Positions 14,926 to 22,620 of a stretch of 35,595 bases of DNA are shown here, piece after piece. The stretch spans positions 1 through 35,595 of the forward strand of contig DJAN01000152.1 of assembly GCA_002429615.1 (NCBI GenBank), written 5' to 3'. Below the pieces are notes generated by a model. It was not told the origin of the DNA, made no database searches, and saw nothing but the letters and a program-made list of their open reading frames with translations. Position 1 is the stretch's first letter. Each line of letters starts with the position of its first letter. The position numbers and the translations under genes were made by a program. This stretch comes from Lysobacteraceae bacterium UBA6001. GTDB lineage: Bacteria; Pseudomonadota; Gammaproteobacteria; Xanthomonadales; Xanthomonadaceae.

Positions 14926-14957
14926 AGTGGAGCATTACACGCTTTGGAGAGACAACA

Positions 14958-17663
14958 TCAGAACTTGAAGCGCAGGTTGAGGTAGTACTGGCGGCCGTTG
15001 GCGTAGAACGCATACGGCAGGAAGCCTGCATCGCTGTTGGTGTAGTACTTGTACACCGGGTTGTTGAGGTTCAGGCCGTCCAGCGAGACGGTCATCCAGT
15101 CGGTCACGTGGTAGGACAGCGATGCCGACAGTGCGCCGACCGACTTCTGGTAGAACTCGTCGGTACGGCTCACGCCCGCATAGAAGTCATCACGCCAGTT
15201 CCAGCTCACGCGGGCGCTGAAGCGATCGTTCTCGAAGTAGCCGGCCAGGTTGTAGGTGTTCTTGGAGGTGCCATTGAGCGGGCCGCCGCCGCTGGCTTCG
15301 CCATCGGCATAGGTGTAGTTCGCCGATACGCCGAAGAACTCGCCGATCGGCTGCTGGTAGGCGACTTCGAAGCCCTTGATGTTGCCGTTGGTGTTGACCG
15401 GCACCGAGACCTGGTAGTCCGCATAGACGTCGGTGCCACTGGCGTAGCTGGCGGCCTGGTCCTTGTAGCTGATGGTGGTGGTGCCGAAGTTGATGTAGTC
15501 CTTCAGCTGCATCGCGAACACGCCGAAGGACAGCATCGCGCGCGGTGCGAAGTACCACTCGAGGTTGGCGTCGTAGTTGGTCGACACGATCGGCTTCAGC
15601 TGCGGATTGCCGCCGCTGCCGGTATGGGTCAGGTCATCCAGCGACAGCGAACCGGCCAGCGCGGAGTAGTCCGGGCGGGTCATGGTCTGCGACACCGCGA
15701 AGCGCGCCACCAGGTCCGGGCTCAGGTCGAACTTGATGTTCGCGCTGGGCAGCAGACGGTTGTAGTCGTTGTTCACGATGGTCGGCAGGTAGTCGCCGAA
15801 TGCCGAACCGCTGATCGCGCCCGGAATGCCGGAGTTCACCGGCAGCGACTGGTTGTAGCGCACGTCGGTGTCGGTCTTGACGTAGCGCAGGCCGAAGTTG
15901 CCGCTCCAGGCCTCGCCGGCGAAGTTCGCCTGCACGTAGGCGGCCGAGATCTTCTCCTTCACGCCATAGACGTCGGAGAAGTAGAAGCGGCTGACCGGAT
16001 CGCGGTTGGCGAAGTCGGCGTTGATCTGCGCCAGCTGCGACGGGGTGTAGTACCAGATGCCGCCCGGGAAGCTGCCGTTGAGGTCGCTGCCGAAGTCACC
16101 CGGATAGCTGCCACCGGTGGTCGGATAGGCCGAGATGTCGGTCCAGTTGCTGGCGAAGTTCGGGCCCTGCGCGATCTCGAAGTCGTTCTTGCGCTCGTGC
16201 TCGGAGTAACGCACGCCGAAATCGAACGAGGTGAGCACGCTGTCGGCACCGGCGAACAGCTCGCCGTCGGCGGCGAACCAGTCTTCGCTGTCCTTCACGT
16301 CGATCGCCTGGCCACCGAAGATCCAGCCGTTCTGCGGCAGGTGATTGGCGGGCGTGTTGACGCCGCCGAGCGCCCAGTCGATCGGGTCGCCCAGGCCGCC
16401 CATGCTCCAGCTGGCGCCGGCGTTGCCCGCCGTGCCGGTTTCCAGCACGTCCTGCGTCGGGCTCTTGCCGCTGCCGTCGGTGGTGCCGAGCTGGAACTTG
16501 AAGTTCAGGTTGTCGCTGGCCTGCCAGTCGGCGTCGAGGGTGAGGTACTTGGACTCGGAGGACGCATTCGGACGCGAGATCATGTCGTACACGCCGTACG
16601 GCGTGACGGTGGCGCTGGTGGTCGGCGCGTAGGTCGCCTGGGTCAGCACGCCGTTGCGGATCACGTAGCCCGGATTCGGCGCCTGCGTGTTGACGAACTG
16701 GCTCGCCCACATCATGTAGTTGCGGTTGTAGTTGTCCGCTTCGAGCTTGGAGTAGAAGCCGTTGAGGTTCAGGGTCAGCGTGTCGCTGGCCTTCACCTGC
16801 ACGTCGATCACGCCGCCCTTGCGCTCGCGGGTCTGGTCGAAGTACACGGCGCCCAGCAGGTTCGGGTACAGCACGCCCGCCAGGTCCGGGTTGGTCGCCA
16901 CCACGGCGGCATCGTCCGGGATCACGCCGTAGCCGCCGACGACTTCCTGGCCGTCACGACGCAGCGAACGCTTCTCGTAGAAGCCCTGGACCATCACGCC
17001 GACGTTGTTGGCGTCGTTCTTCCAGTTCAGCAGCGCGCTGATCTGCGGCTCGGTCTTGTCAGGCAGGTCCGAATACGCCGCACCCACCGAGGCTTCGGTG
17101 GTGAGGTTGTCGGCGAACTGCAGCGGCTTGCGGGTGAGGATGTTCACCGAGCCGGCGCTGCCGCCCTCGACGAGCTTGGCCTGCGAGCTCTTGTTGACCA
17201 CGACCTGGTCGACGATCTCGGCCGGCAGCAGCGAGTAGCTGACGCTGCGACCGACGTTGGCCACCTGGCTGAGCACGAACCAGTCGCCGGTGCCGATGGT
17301 GTGGCCGTTGACCAGCGTCTGGGTCAGGCTCGGGCTGGTGCCGCGGAGGCTGACGCGATCGGCTTCGTCGAACGCACCTTCGCTGGCACTGGACGAGCTG
17401 ATGTTCACGCCCGGCAGTTCGCGCAGCGTATCGGCCACGTTCTTGGCCGGCAGCTTGCCGATGTCCTCGGCGGTCACGACTTCAACGCGAGCCTGCGCAT
17501 CGCGCTTGGTGTCCAGCGACTTCTCCATCGAGCCGCGGATGCCGACGACCTGCACGGTGTCCAGGTCGGTGGCGGTCGGCTGCTGGCCGGCATCCTGTGC
17601 GTGCGCGCTGAACGCAAGACAGGTGACGATGGCCGAGGTAAGTACGGACTTACGGTATTTCAT
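14958..17663 (-). CDS. TonB-dependent receptor of the GlcNAc/chitin locus
   Basis: A 901-residue outer-membrane active transporter. A signal peptide (MKYRKSVLTSAIVTCLAFSAHA) is followed by DLDTVQVVGIRGSMEKSLDTKRDA, the N-terminal signature of the TonB-Xanth-Caul subfamily common in Xanthomonas and Caulobacter. The plug domain follows (VTAEDIGKLPAKNVADTLRELPGVNI, VSLRGTSPSLTQTLVNG, VDQVVVNKSSQAKLVEGGSAGSVNILTRKPL), then a 22-strand barrel ending in YYLNLRFKF with the terminal Phe. ATG 17663 has GGAGAG 6 bases upstream; an earlier in-frame ATG at 17681 is less well placed. It follows the sugar kinase gene by 115 bases with no clear promoter or operator in the gap, so it is probably in the same transcript. 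Substrate assignment to GlcNAc or chitin oligomers rests on location only. Confidence 0.9.
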   Translation of the reverse strand: MKYRKSVLTSAIVTCLAFSAHAQDAGQQPTATDLDTVQVVGIRGSMEKSLDTKRDAQARVEVVTAEDIGKLPAKNVADTLRELPGVNISSSSASEGAFDEADRVSLRGTSPSLTQTLVNGHTIGTGDWFVLSQVANVGRSVSYSLLPAEIVDQVVVNKSSQAKLVEGGSAGSVNILTRKPLQFADNLTTEASVGAAYSDLPDKTEPQISALLNWKNDANNVGVMVQGFYEKRSLRRDGQEVVGGYGVIPDDAAVVATNPDLAGVLYPNLLGAVYFDQTRERKGGVIDVQVKASDTLTLNLNGFYSKLEADNYNRNYMMWASQFVNTQAPNPGYVIRNGVLTQATYAPTTSATVTPYGVYDMISRPNASSESKYLTLDADWQASDNLNFKFQLGTTDGSGKSPTQDVLETGTAGNAGASWSMGGLGDPIDWALGGVNTPANHLPQNGWIFGGQAIDVKDSEDWFAADGELFAGADSVLTSFDFGVRYSEHERKNDFEIAQGPNFASNWTDISAYPTTGGSYPGDFGSDLNGSFPGGIWYYTPSQLAQINADFANRDPVSRFYFSDVYGVKEKISAAYVQANFAGEAWSGNFGLRYVKTDTDVRYNQSLPVNSGIPGAISGSAFGDYLPTIVNNDYNRLLPSANIKFDLSPDLVARFAVSQTMTRPDYSALAGSLSLDDLTHTGSGGNPQLKPIVSTNYDANLEWYFAPRAMLSFGVFAMQLKDYINFGTTTISYKDQAASYASGTDVYADYQVSVPVNTNGNIKGFEVAYQQPIGEFFGVSANYTYADGEASGGGPLNGTSKNTYNLAGYFENDRFSARVSWNWRDDFYAGVSRTDEFYQKSVGALSASLSYHVTDWMTVSLDGLNLNNPVYKYYTNSDAGFLPYAFYANGRQYYLNLRFKF

Positions 17664-17778
17664 GATGTCTCTCCTCATCAATCAATTGGATTAGCGGGCA
17701 TTGGTTGGCGCGCCGATGTTGCTGTGCGTGGCGGTCCTCCCCGACCTCGACGCGGACTGCGACCACACGGTGTTGCGA

Positions 17779-18789
17779 TTACGCTGCTTTCGCCTTCTGG
17801 CCCAGATACCAACTGGCGGCGCCCACGACGCCCAGCTGCCCGTGATCGACCAACTTCACGGGAATTCGCTCCAGCGCCTCGCGCATCGATCCCTTGTCCA
17901 GGAACCGCTGCACGAAGCTGCTGTCGATCAGGAACTGGCGGATCTTGGGAAGGATCCCGCCAGCGAGATAGATGCCGCCCTGCACGCCGTAGAGCAGGGC
18001 CATGTCGCCGACCACGCTGCCGAGCAGGCCGCAGAACACGTCCAGCGCCTGGTGCGCGAGCGCATCGCCGCCTTCCAGTGCCGCGGCGGTGATCGCGTCC
18101 GGCGTGGTGTGCACGGCCGGTACGCCACGCACCGCGCACAGCGCGTTGTAGAGGTTGAGCAGGCCGGGGCCGGAGATCGCGTGTTCCACCGGCACATGGC
18201 TGCGATGGCGCAGCATCTCGCGCACCAGCTGCATCTCCAGCTCGGTGTTGCTGGCCAGCGCGGCCTGGCCGGCCTCGGTGGCGAGCACGACCGGGAAGCC
18301 GTCGTTGGGAATCCACACCGCCGCGCCCAGGCCGGTGCCCGGGCCGAGCACCAGCGTCGGGCCGCGCGGCGCCTGCGCCGGGCCGGTGAGCTGGACCACC
18401 TCGCTGGCATCCACATAGGCGGCGGCATGCGCCACCGCTTCGAAATCGTTGACCAGGTAGACCTGGGCCAGGCCGAGCTCCTCGCGGATGGCGCGCGGCG
18501 ACAGCACCCACGGCAGGTTGTTGGTGATGACCGTGCCGTCGGCCAGCGGATAGCCGGCGCTGGCGATCACGCAGTCCTGCACGCCCGGGTTGTCGCGCAG
18601 GAAGTCGCCGACGATGGCGGCCAGGCTCGGGTAATCGGCGCAGCGGTACTTGCGGTAGTCCAGCACTTCGACCGGGTGGCGCGGATCGGCGCCCGCCCGC
18701 ACACGGCCGATGCGCACGTGCGTGCCACCGACATCGGCGGCCAGGAACGGGCCGGCCTGCGACAGGGCGGGGGTCGAAGCTGGGGACAT
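17779..18789 (-). CDS. nagK: Glucokinase-family sugar kinase, probably GlcNAc kinase
   Basis: A 336-residue member of the Glk family (Pfam Glucokinase), distinct from ROK-type NagK of E. coli. The phosphate loop is LAADVGGTHVRIG (16-28), the catalytic Asp lies in YLVNDFEAVAHA, and LVLGPGTGLGAAVW and HAISGPGLLNLYNAL match the family. In the Xanthomonas-type GlcNAc pathway glucokinase homologues act as GlcNAc kinase, and the position opposite nagP makes GlcNAc the likeliest substrate; glucose cannot be excluded. Start: ATG 18789 is listed, but an in-frame GTG at 18798 has AGGAG 5 bases upstream and may be the true start. A LacI-type palindrome at 18873-18886 lies upstream. Confidence 0.88.
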   Translation of the reverse strand: MSPASTPALSQAGPFLAADVGGTHVRIGRVRAGADPRHPVEVLDYRKYRCADYPSLAAIVGDFLRDNPGVQDCVIASAGYPLADGTVITNNLPWVLSPRAIREELGLAQVYLVNDFEAVAHAAAYVDASEVVQLTGPAQAPRGPTLVLGPGTGLGAAVWIPNDGFPVVLATEAGQAALASNTELEMQLVREMLRHRSHVPVEHAISGPGLLNLYNALCAVRGVPAVHTTPDAITAAALEGGDALAHQALDVFCGLLGSVVGDMALLYGVQGGIYLAGGILPKIRQFLIDSSFVQRFLDKGSMREALERIPVKLVDHGQLGVVGAASWYLGQKAKAA

Positions 18790-18872
18790 TGCAGCCACAC
18801 GGACTCCTGGTTGCCTGGGGGCCATGTCGTGCCCCGGGAGGGGTGTCGACGGGGCCGAGTGTGAAATCGGTC

Positions 18873-18886
18873 TGACAACGATGTCA
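18873..18886 (-). promoter_or_regulatory. Predicted NagR operator upstream of nagK
   Basis: TGACAACGATGTCA has perfect TGACA/TGTCA arms and a CG centre, the form expected for a LacI-family site. On the minus strand it contains TTGACA (18887-18882), which could be the -35 of the nagK promoter; the -10 at standard spacing (TCACAC) is poor. It shares the core ACAACG with the site at 19095-19108. Confidence 0.6.
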
Positions 18887-19004
18887 ACGGGGTGCAACGA
18901 AATTTTCGCAATTGGGTAACGGCGGCCTGGGCGGGGAAACCGGTTACAGCCCGCGGCCCGCCTGCAAAGCCAGTCGTGGCAAAGGCCGCGCAACTATCGA
19001 TGCG

Positions 19005-19027
19005 GCGCCGCAGCATTGCTGCGGCGC
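19005..19027. other. Strong hairpin in the middle of the nagK-nagP divergent region
   Basis: The arms GCGCCGCAGC (19005-19014) and GCTGCGGCGC (19018-19027) pair perfectly around ATT, with no T tract. It lies between the two predicted operators. The rest of the 368-base gap 18790-19157 holds no gene. Confidence 0.55.
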
Positions 19028-19062
19028 GTCACATCCAGTCGCGAGATTTTCCTCACGGGAAG

Positions 19063-19092
19063 TTGACAAGCGGGCCATGCCCATCGAATAAA
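19063..19092 (+). promoter_or_regulatory. Sigma-70-type promoter of the nagP operon
   Basis: A consensus TTGACA at 19063-19068 is followed after 17-18 bases by GAATAA/AATAAA (19086-19092). The predicted start of transcription, at about 19098, falls inside the palindrome at 19095-19108, the classic arrangement for repression. The leader to ATG 19158 is about 60 bases. Confidence 0.6.
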
Positions 19093-19094
19093 TG

Positions 19095-19108
19095 TGACAA
19101 CGTTGTTC
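19095..19108 (+). promoter_or_regulatory. Predicted NagR operator at the nagP promoter
   Basis: TGACAACGTTGTTC has a perfect 10-base core ACAACGTTGT (19097-19106) with the CG centre usual for LacI-family operators, and shares its left half TGACAACG with the nagK-side site. From memory it resembles the NagR palindrome proposed for GlcNAc regulons of Xanthomonas and Shewanella. Confidence 0.65.
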
Positions 19109-19157
19109 CCAGCCAGACCGCCGCAACGGCCGTCGACGACGCAGGAGCTTTCACCCG

Positions 19158-20444
19158 ATGTCCGCACTCACCTCCACTCCCGAACGCTCCAGCGTGATGA
19201 CTTCGATCGCCATCGTCGGCGTGCTGTTCTTCGTCATCGGCTTCCTGACCTGGATCAACGGCCCGCTGATCACCTTCGTGCGGCTGGCCTTCGACTTGAA
19301 CGAGGTCAACGCCTTCCTGGTGTTGATGGTGTTCTACCTGTCGTACTTCTTCCTGGCGCTGCCCTCGTCGTGGATCCTCAAGCGCACCGGCATGAAGAAG
19401 GGCCTGGCGGTAAGCCTGTTCGTGATGGCGGCGGGCGCGGCGGCCTTCGGCGAGTTCTCCACGCAGCGCTGGTATCCCGGCGCGCTCGGGGGCCTGTTCG
19501 TGATCGGCAGCGGCCTAGCGCTGCTGCAGACCGCGGTCAATCCCTACATCTCCATCCTCGGGCCGATCGAGACCGCCGCGCGGCGCATCGCGCTGATGGG
19601 CATCTGCAACAAGATCGGCGGCATCATCGTGCCGCTGGTGATCGGTTCGATCGTGCTGCAGGGCGTGGGCGATCTGTCCGACAAGGTGGCCAAGGCCGAT
19701 GCGGCCACCAAGGAATTGCTGCTCAACGAATTCGCCGCCAAAATCCACGCGCCTTACCTGACCATGGCGGTGATCCTGCTGGTGGTGGCGATCGGCATCC
19801 TGTTTTCGCCGCTGCCGGAGATCAAGCCGGCCGAAGCCAACGCCACGCCCGTCTCCAGCAGCGGCGGCAAGACCAGCATCTTCCAGTTCCCGCACCTGTG
19901 GCTGGGCGTGCTGTGCCTGTTCGTCTACGTCGGCGTGGAAGTGATGGCCGGCGATGCGATCGGCACCTACGGGCACGGCTTCGACCTGCCGCTGGATCGC
20001 ACCAAGCTGTTCACCATGTTTACCCTGATGGCGATGCTCGCCGGCTACATCGCCGGCCTCGTGCTGATCCCGCGCGTGGTCTCGCAGGCGCGCTACCTGA
20101 GCATTTCCGCGGTACTGGGCGTGCTGTTCTCGATCGGCGCCTTCCTCACCCACGGCTATGTGTCGGTGGCCTTCGTCGCCGCGCTCGGCTTCGCCAACGC
20201 GATGATGTGGCCGGCGATCTTCCCGCTCGCGATCCAGGGCCTGGGCCGTTTCACCGAGACCGGCTCGGCGCTGCTGATCATGGGTATCGCCGGTGGCGCG
20301 ATCATCCCGCAGGCGTTCGCCATCCTGAAACAGCACCATGACTTCCAGCTGGTCTTCGCCGCGCTGATGGTCCCGTGCTACCTCTACATCCTGTTCTACT
20401 CGCTGCGCGGCCACCGGGCCGGTATGCCGGTAGGCCAGGGCTGA
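19158..20444 (+). CDS. nagP: NagP-type GlcNAc transporter, MFS (FucP-like)
   Basis: A 428-residue inner-membrane permease with about 12 hydrophobic segments, of the FucP/glucose-galactose branch of the major facilitator superfamily. Family-like segments are FFVIGFLTWINGPLITFVR, the loop KRTGMKKGLAVSLFVMAAGA, LQTAVNPYISILGP, which is strongly conserved in this branch, and CNKIGGIIVPL. In the second half YVGVEVMAGDAIGTYGHGF and ANAMMWPAIFPLAIQGLG match NagP homologues. It imports GlcNAc without phosphorylation, which explains the need for a separate kinase. AGGAG lies 11 bases before ATG 19158. It is the first gene of the plus-strand nag operon, under a predicted promoter and operator. Confidence 0.92.
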   Translation: MSALTSTPERSSVMTSIAIVGVLFFVIGFLTWINGPLITFVRLAFDLNEVNAFLVLMVFYLSYFFLALPSSWILKRTGMKKGLAVSLFVMAAGAAAFGEFSTQRWYPGALGGLFVIGSGLALLQTAVNPYISILGPIETAARRIALMGICNKIGGIIVPLVIGSIVLQGVGDLSDKVAKADAATKELLLNEFAAKIHAPYLTMAVILLVVAIGILFSPLPEIKPAEANATPVSSSGGKTSIFQFPHLWLGVLCLFVYVGVEVMAGDAIGTYGHGFDLPLDRTKLFTMFTLMAMLAGYIAGLVLIPRVVSQARYLSISAVLGVLFSIGAFLTHGYVSVAFVAALGFANAMMWPAIFPLAIQGLGRFTETGSALLIMGIAGGAIIPQAFAILKQHHDFQLVFAALMVPCYLYILFYSLRGHRAGMPVGQG

Positions 20445-20502
20445 GCAGGACGGCCCGGAACCGCGCATCATGGACGCCTTCGCCACCGCCCCGGAGCAGC
20501 CC

Positions 20503-21570
20503 ATGCGCAGGCCGACGATCAAGGACGTCGCCGAGCGCGCGAAGGTCTCGCTGAAGACCGTTTCGCGTGTCATCAACAACGAGCCGTCGGTCATGCAGGC
20601 CACCCGCGCGCGGGTGCTGCGGGCCATCGCCGACCTGGACTACGAACCCGATCCGTCCGCGCGCAACCTGCGCAGCGGCACGCCGTTCGTGGTCGGCCTG
20701 GTCTACGACAACCCGAACCCGTACCACATCATCGGCGTGCAGAACGGTGTGCTGGCCGCCTGCCGCGAGACCGGCTTCGGGCTGCAGATCAACCCGGTCG
20801 ATTCGACCTCGCCGCTGCTGGCCGAGGAACTGGCCGAATGGGTGCAGCGCTCGCGTCTGGCCGGGCTGGTGCTGACCGCGCCGATGTCCGAGCGCCCCGA
20901 GCTGCTGGCCGGCCTGGCCGCGCGCGGCATCAAGACGGTGCGCATCATCGCCGCCACCGAAGACCCGGGCGATGGCGCCTGCGTCTACATCGACGACCGC
21001 GATGCCGCCTACGAGATCACCGAGCACCTGATCCAGCTCGGCCACCAGCGCATCGGCTTCCTGTGGGGTGGCCCGCAGCACCGCTCCAGCGGCGAGCGCT
21101 ATGCCGGCTACGAGGCCGCGCTGCGCGACTACGGCATCACCGTGGACAAGCACCTGATCGTGCCGGGCGACTACACCTTCGACGACGGCTTCCGCGGCGC
21201 GCGCCGCCTGCTGGCGCTGCGCGAGCCGCCCACCGCGATCTTCGGCAGCAACGACGAGATCGCCGCCGGCGTGCTCGCCGCGGCCAAGTCCTCCGGCATG
21301 AACGTGCCGTACCAGCTGTCCATCGCCGGCTTCGAGGACAGCCCGTTCTCGCGCCAGTCCTGGCCGCCGCTGACCACCGCCAAGCAGGCCACCGAGGACA
21401 TCGCCCGCCATGCCGCGCGCCTGCTGATCAGCCAGCTGCGCAGCGATGCCTACGACGAGCAGGCACCGCAACTGCATAACCGCGGATTCGTGCCGCAGCT
21501 GGTGGTGCGCGGCTCGACCGCGCCGGCACCGGCCGCCGCGGCGCGGAACGCCCCGCCCGAACCGACCTGA
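20503..21570 (+). CDS. nagR: LacI-family repressor of the GlcNAc regulon
   Basis: A 355-residue DNA-binding repressor. The N-terminal helix-turn-helix is MRRPTIKDVAERAKVSLKTVSRVINN and the hinge helix is PDPSARNLRSG. The periplasmic-binding-protein-like sensor domain shows GLVYDNPNPYHIIGVQNGVLAA, DDRDAAYEITEHLIQLGHQRIGFL and AIFGSNDEIAAGVLAAAKS. Starting at ATG 20503 places the helix-turn-helix at the usual LacI position with GGAG upstream; an in-frame ATG at 20470 would add 11 residues. It sits between nagP and nagB-II, as expected for a local regulator that also controls its own operon. The inducer is not shown by sequence; GlcNAc-6-P or a related sugar phosphate is the likely one. Confidence 0.92.
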   Translation: MRRPTIKDVAERAKVSLKTVSRVINNEPSVMQATRARVLRAIADLDYEPDPSARNLRSGTPFVVGLVYDNPNPYHIIGVQNGVLAACRETGFGLQINPVDSTSPLLAEELAEWVQRSRLAGLVLTAPMSERPELLAGLAARGIKTVRIIAATEDPGDGACVYIDDRDAAYEITEHLIQLGHQRIGFLWGGPQHRSSGERYAGYEAALRDYGITVDKHLIVPGDYTFDDGFRGARRLLALREPPTAIFGSNDEIAAGVLAAAKSSGMNVPYQLSIAGFEDSPFSRQSWPPLTTAKQATEDIARHAARLLISQLRSDAYDEQAPQLHNRGFVPQLVVRGSTAPAPAAAARNAPPEPT

Positions 21571-21587
21571 GCCCCCTCGACCCCACC

Positions 21588-22616
21588 ATGTCCCTGCCCG
21601 AAGAAAGCCAGACCCTGATGTTCCGCGAGGCCGCGGAAACCGCCGACGTGGTCGCCGCCCAGTTCGCGCGCAACCGTGCCACCGTCGAGGCGCTGGCCGC
21701 CTCGCTGCGCGCCACGCCGCCGCCGTTCGTGGTGACCTGCGCGCGCGGCAGCTCCGACCACGCCGCCACCTACGCCAAGTACCTGTTCGAGACCCAGCTG
21801 GGCATCGTCACGGCCTCGGCGTCGCCGTCGGTGGGTTCGGTGTACGAGGCGCCGTTGGCACTGAAGGGGGCGCTGTACCTGGTGATCTCGCAGTCGGGCA
21901 AGAGCCCGGACCTGCTGCGCAATGCCGAGGCGGCCAAGGCCGCCGGCGCGCGCGTGGTCGCGTTGGTGAACGTGGAGGATTCGCCGCTGGCGCAGCTGGC
22001 CGAGACGGTGATCCCGCTGGGCGCCGGCCCGGAGCGCAGCGTGGCGGCGACCAAGAGCTATCTCGCCTCGCTGGCGGCGATCCTGCAGCTTGGCGCGTTG
22101 TGGAAGCAGGATCCGGCGCTGCTGCATGCGCTCGACGCGCTGCCTTCGGCGCTGCGCCAGGCCTGGGCCGCCGACTGGCGCCCACTGACTGAAGGCCTGG
22201 TCGGGGCGCGCAACCTGTTCGTGCTCGGCCGTGGTCTCGGCCTGGCCGCCGCGCAGGAAGCGGCGCTCAAGTTCAAGGAAACCTGTGGCCTGCACGCCGA
22301 GGCCTACAGCTCGGCCGAGGTGAAGCACGGCCCGATGGCGCTGGTGGATGCCGGCTTCCCAGTGCTGGCGTTCGCGCAGCCGGATGAAACCGGCGCCGGC
22401 ACCCGCGCCGTCGCCGAAGAATTCCGCGCGCGTGGCGCGCAGGTCTGGCTGGCCGCGCCGGACGGCGATCTGCCGCTGGCCGAGGCGCCGCATCCGGTGT
22501 GCACGCCGCTGCTCACCATCCAGAGTTTCTATCGCGCGATCAACGCGCTGGCGCTGCGCCGGGGCCACAACCCCGACCTGCCGCCGCATCTGAACAAGGT
22601 CACCGAGACGGTCTGA
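21588..22616 (+). CDS. nagB-II: Glucosamine-6-phosphate deaminase, type II (SIS domain)
   Basis: Converts GlcN-6-P to fructose-6-P and ammonia. The 342-residue protein is two SIS domains, like the isomerase half of GlmS but without the glutaminase domain, and is unrelated to classical NagB. Visible motifs are FVVTCARGSSDHAATYAKYLFE, YLVISQSGKSPDLLRNA and ERSVAATKSYLAS in the first half. LGRGLGLAAAQEAALKFKE, HAEAYSSAEVKHGPMAL (the KHGP His equals the GlmS ring-opening His) and the C-terminal HLNKVTETV with K337 in the GlmS lysine position follow. The gap after nagR is 17 bases and the stop is 4 bases before nagA, so translation is probably coupled. Confidence 0.93.
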   Translation: MSLPEESQTLMFREAAETADVVAAQFARNRATVEALAASLRATPPPFVVTCARGSSDHAATYAKYLFETQLGIVTASASPSVGSVYEAPLALKGALYLVISQSGKSPDLLRNAEAAKAAGARVVALVNVEDSPLAQLAETVIPLGAGPERSVAATKSYLASLAAILQLGALWKQDPALLHALDALPSALRQAWAADWRPLTEGLVGARNLFVLGRGLGLAAAQEAALKFKETCGLHAEAYSSAEVKHGPMALVDAGFPVLAFAQPDETGAGTRAVAEEFRARGAQVWLAAPDGDLPLAEAPHPVCTPLLTIQSFYRAINALALRRGHNPDLPPHLNKVTETV

Positions 22617-22620
22617 CGCC

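Noticed and set aside
12269..14968. 899-codon open frame antisense to the hexosaminidase
   Set aside because: Same artefact; its start lies in simple-sequence repeats and its product is Arg/Gln/His-rich without motifs.
17664..17778. NagR operator directly upstream of the nag TonB receptor
   Set aside because: No TGACAACG-like palindrome is present; expression from the nagK promoter is more likely.
14562..18092. 1176-codon open frame on the plus strand, antisense to the TonB receptor and nagK
   Set aside because: It mirrors the codon pattern of the real minus-strand genes in very GC-rich DNA. The translation is low-complexity Arg/Ala/Val/His-rich with no domain, while the other strand encodes full families.
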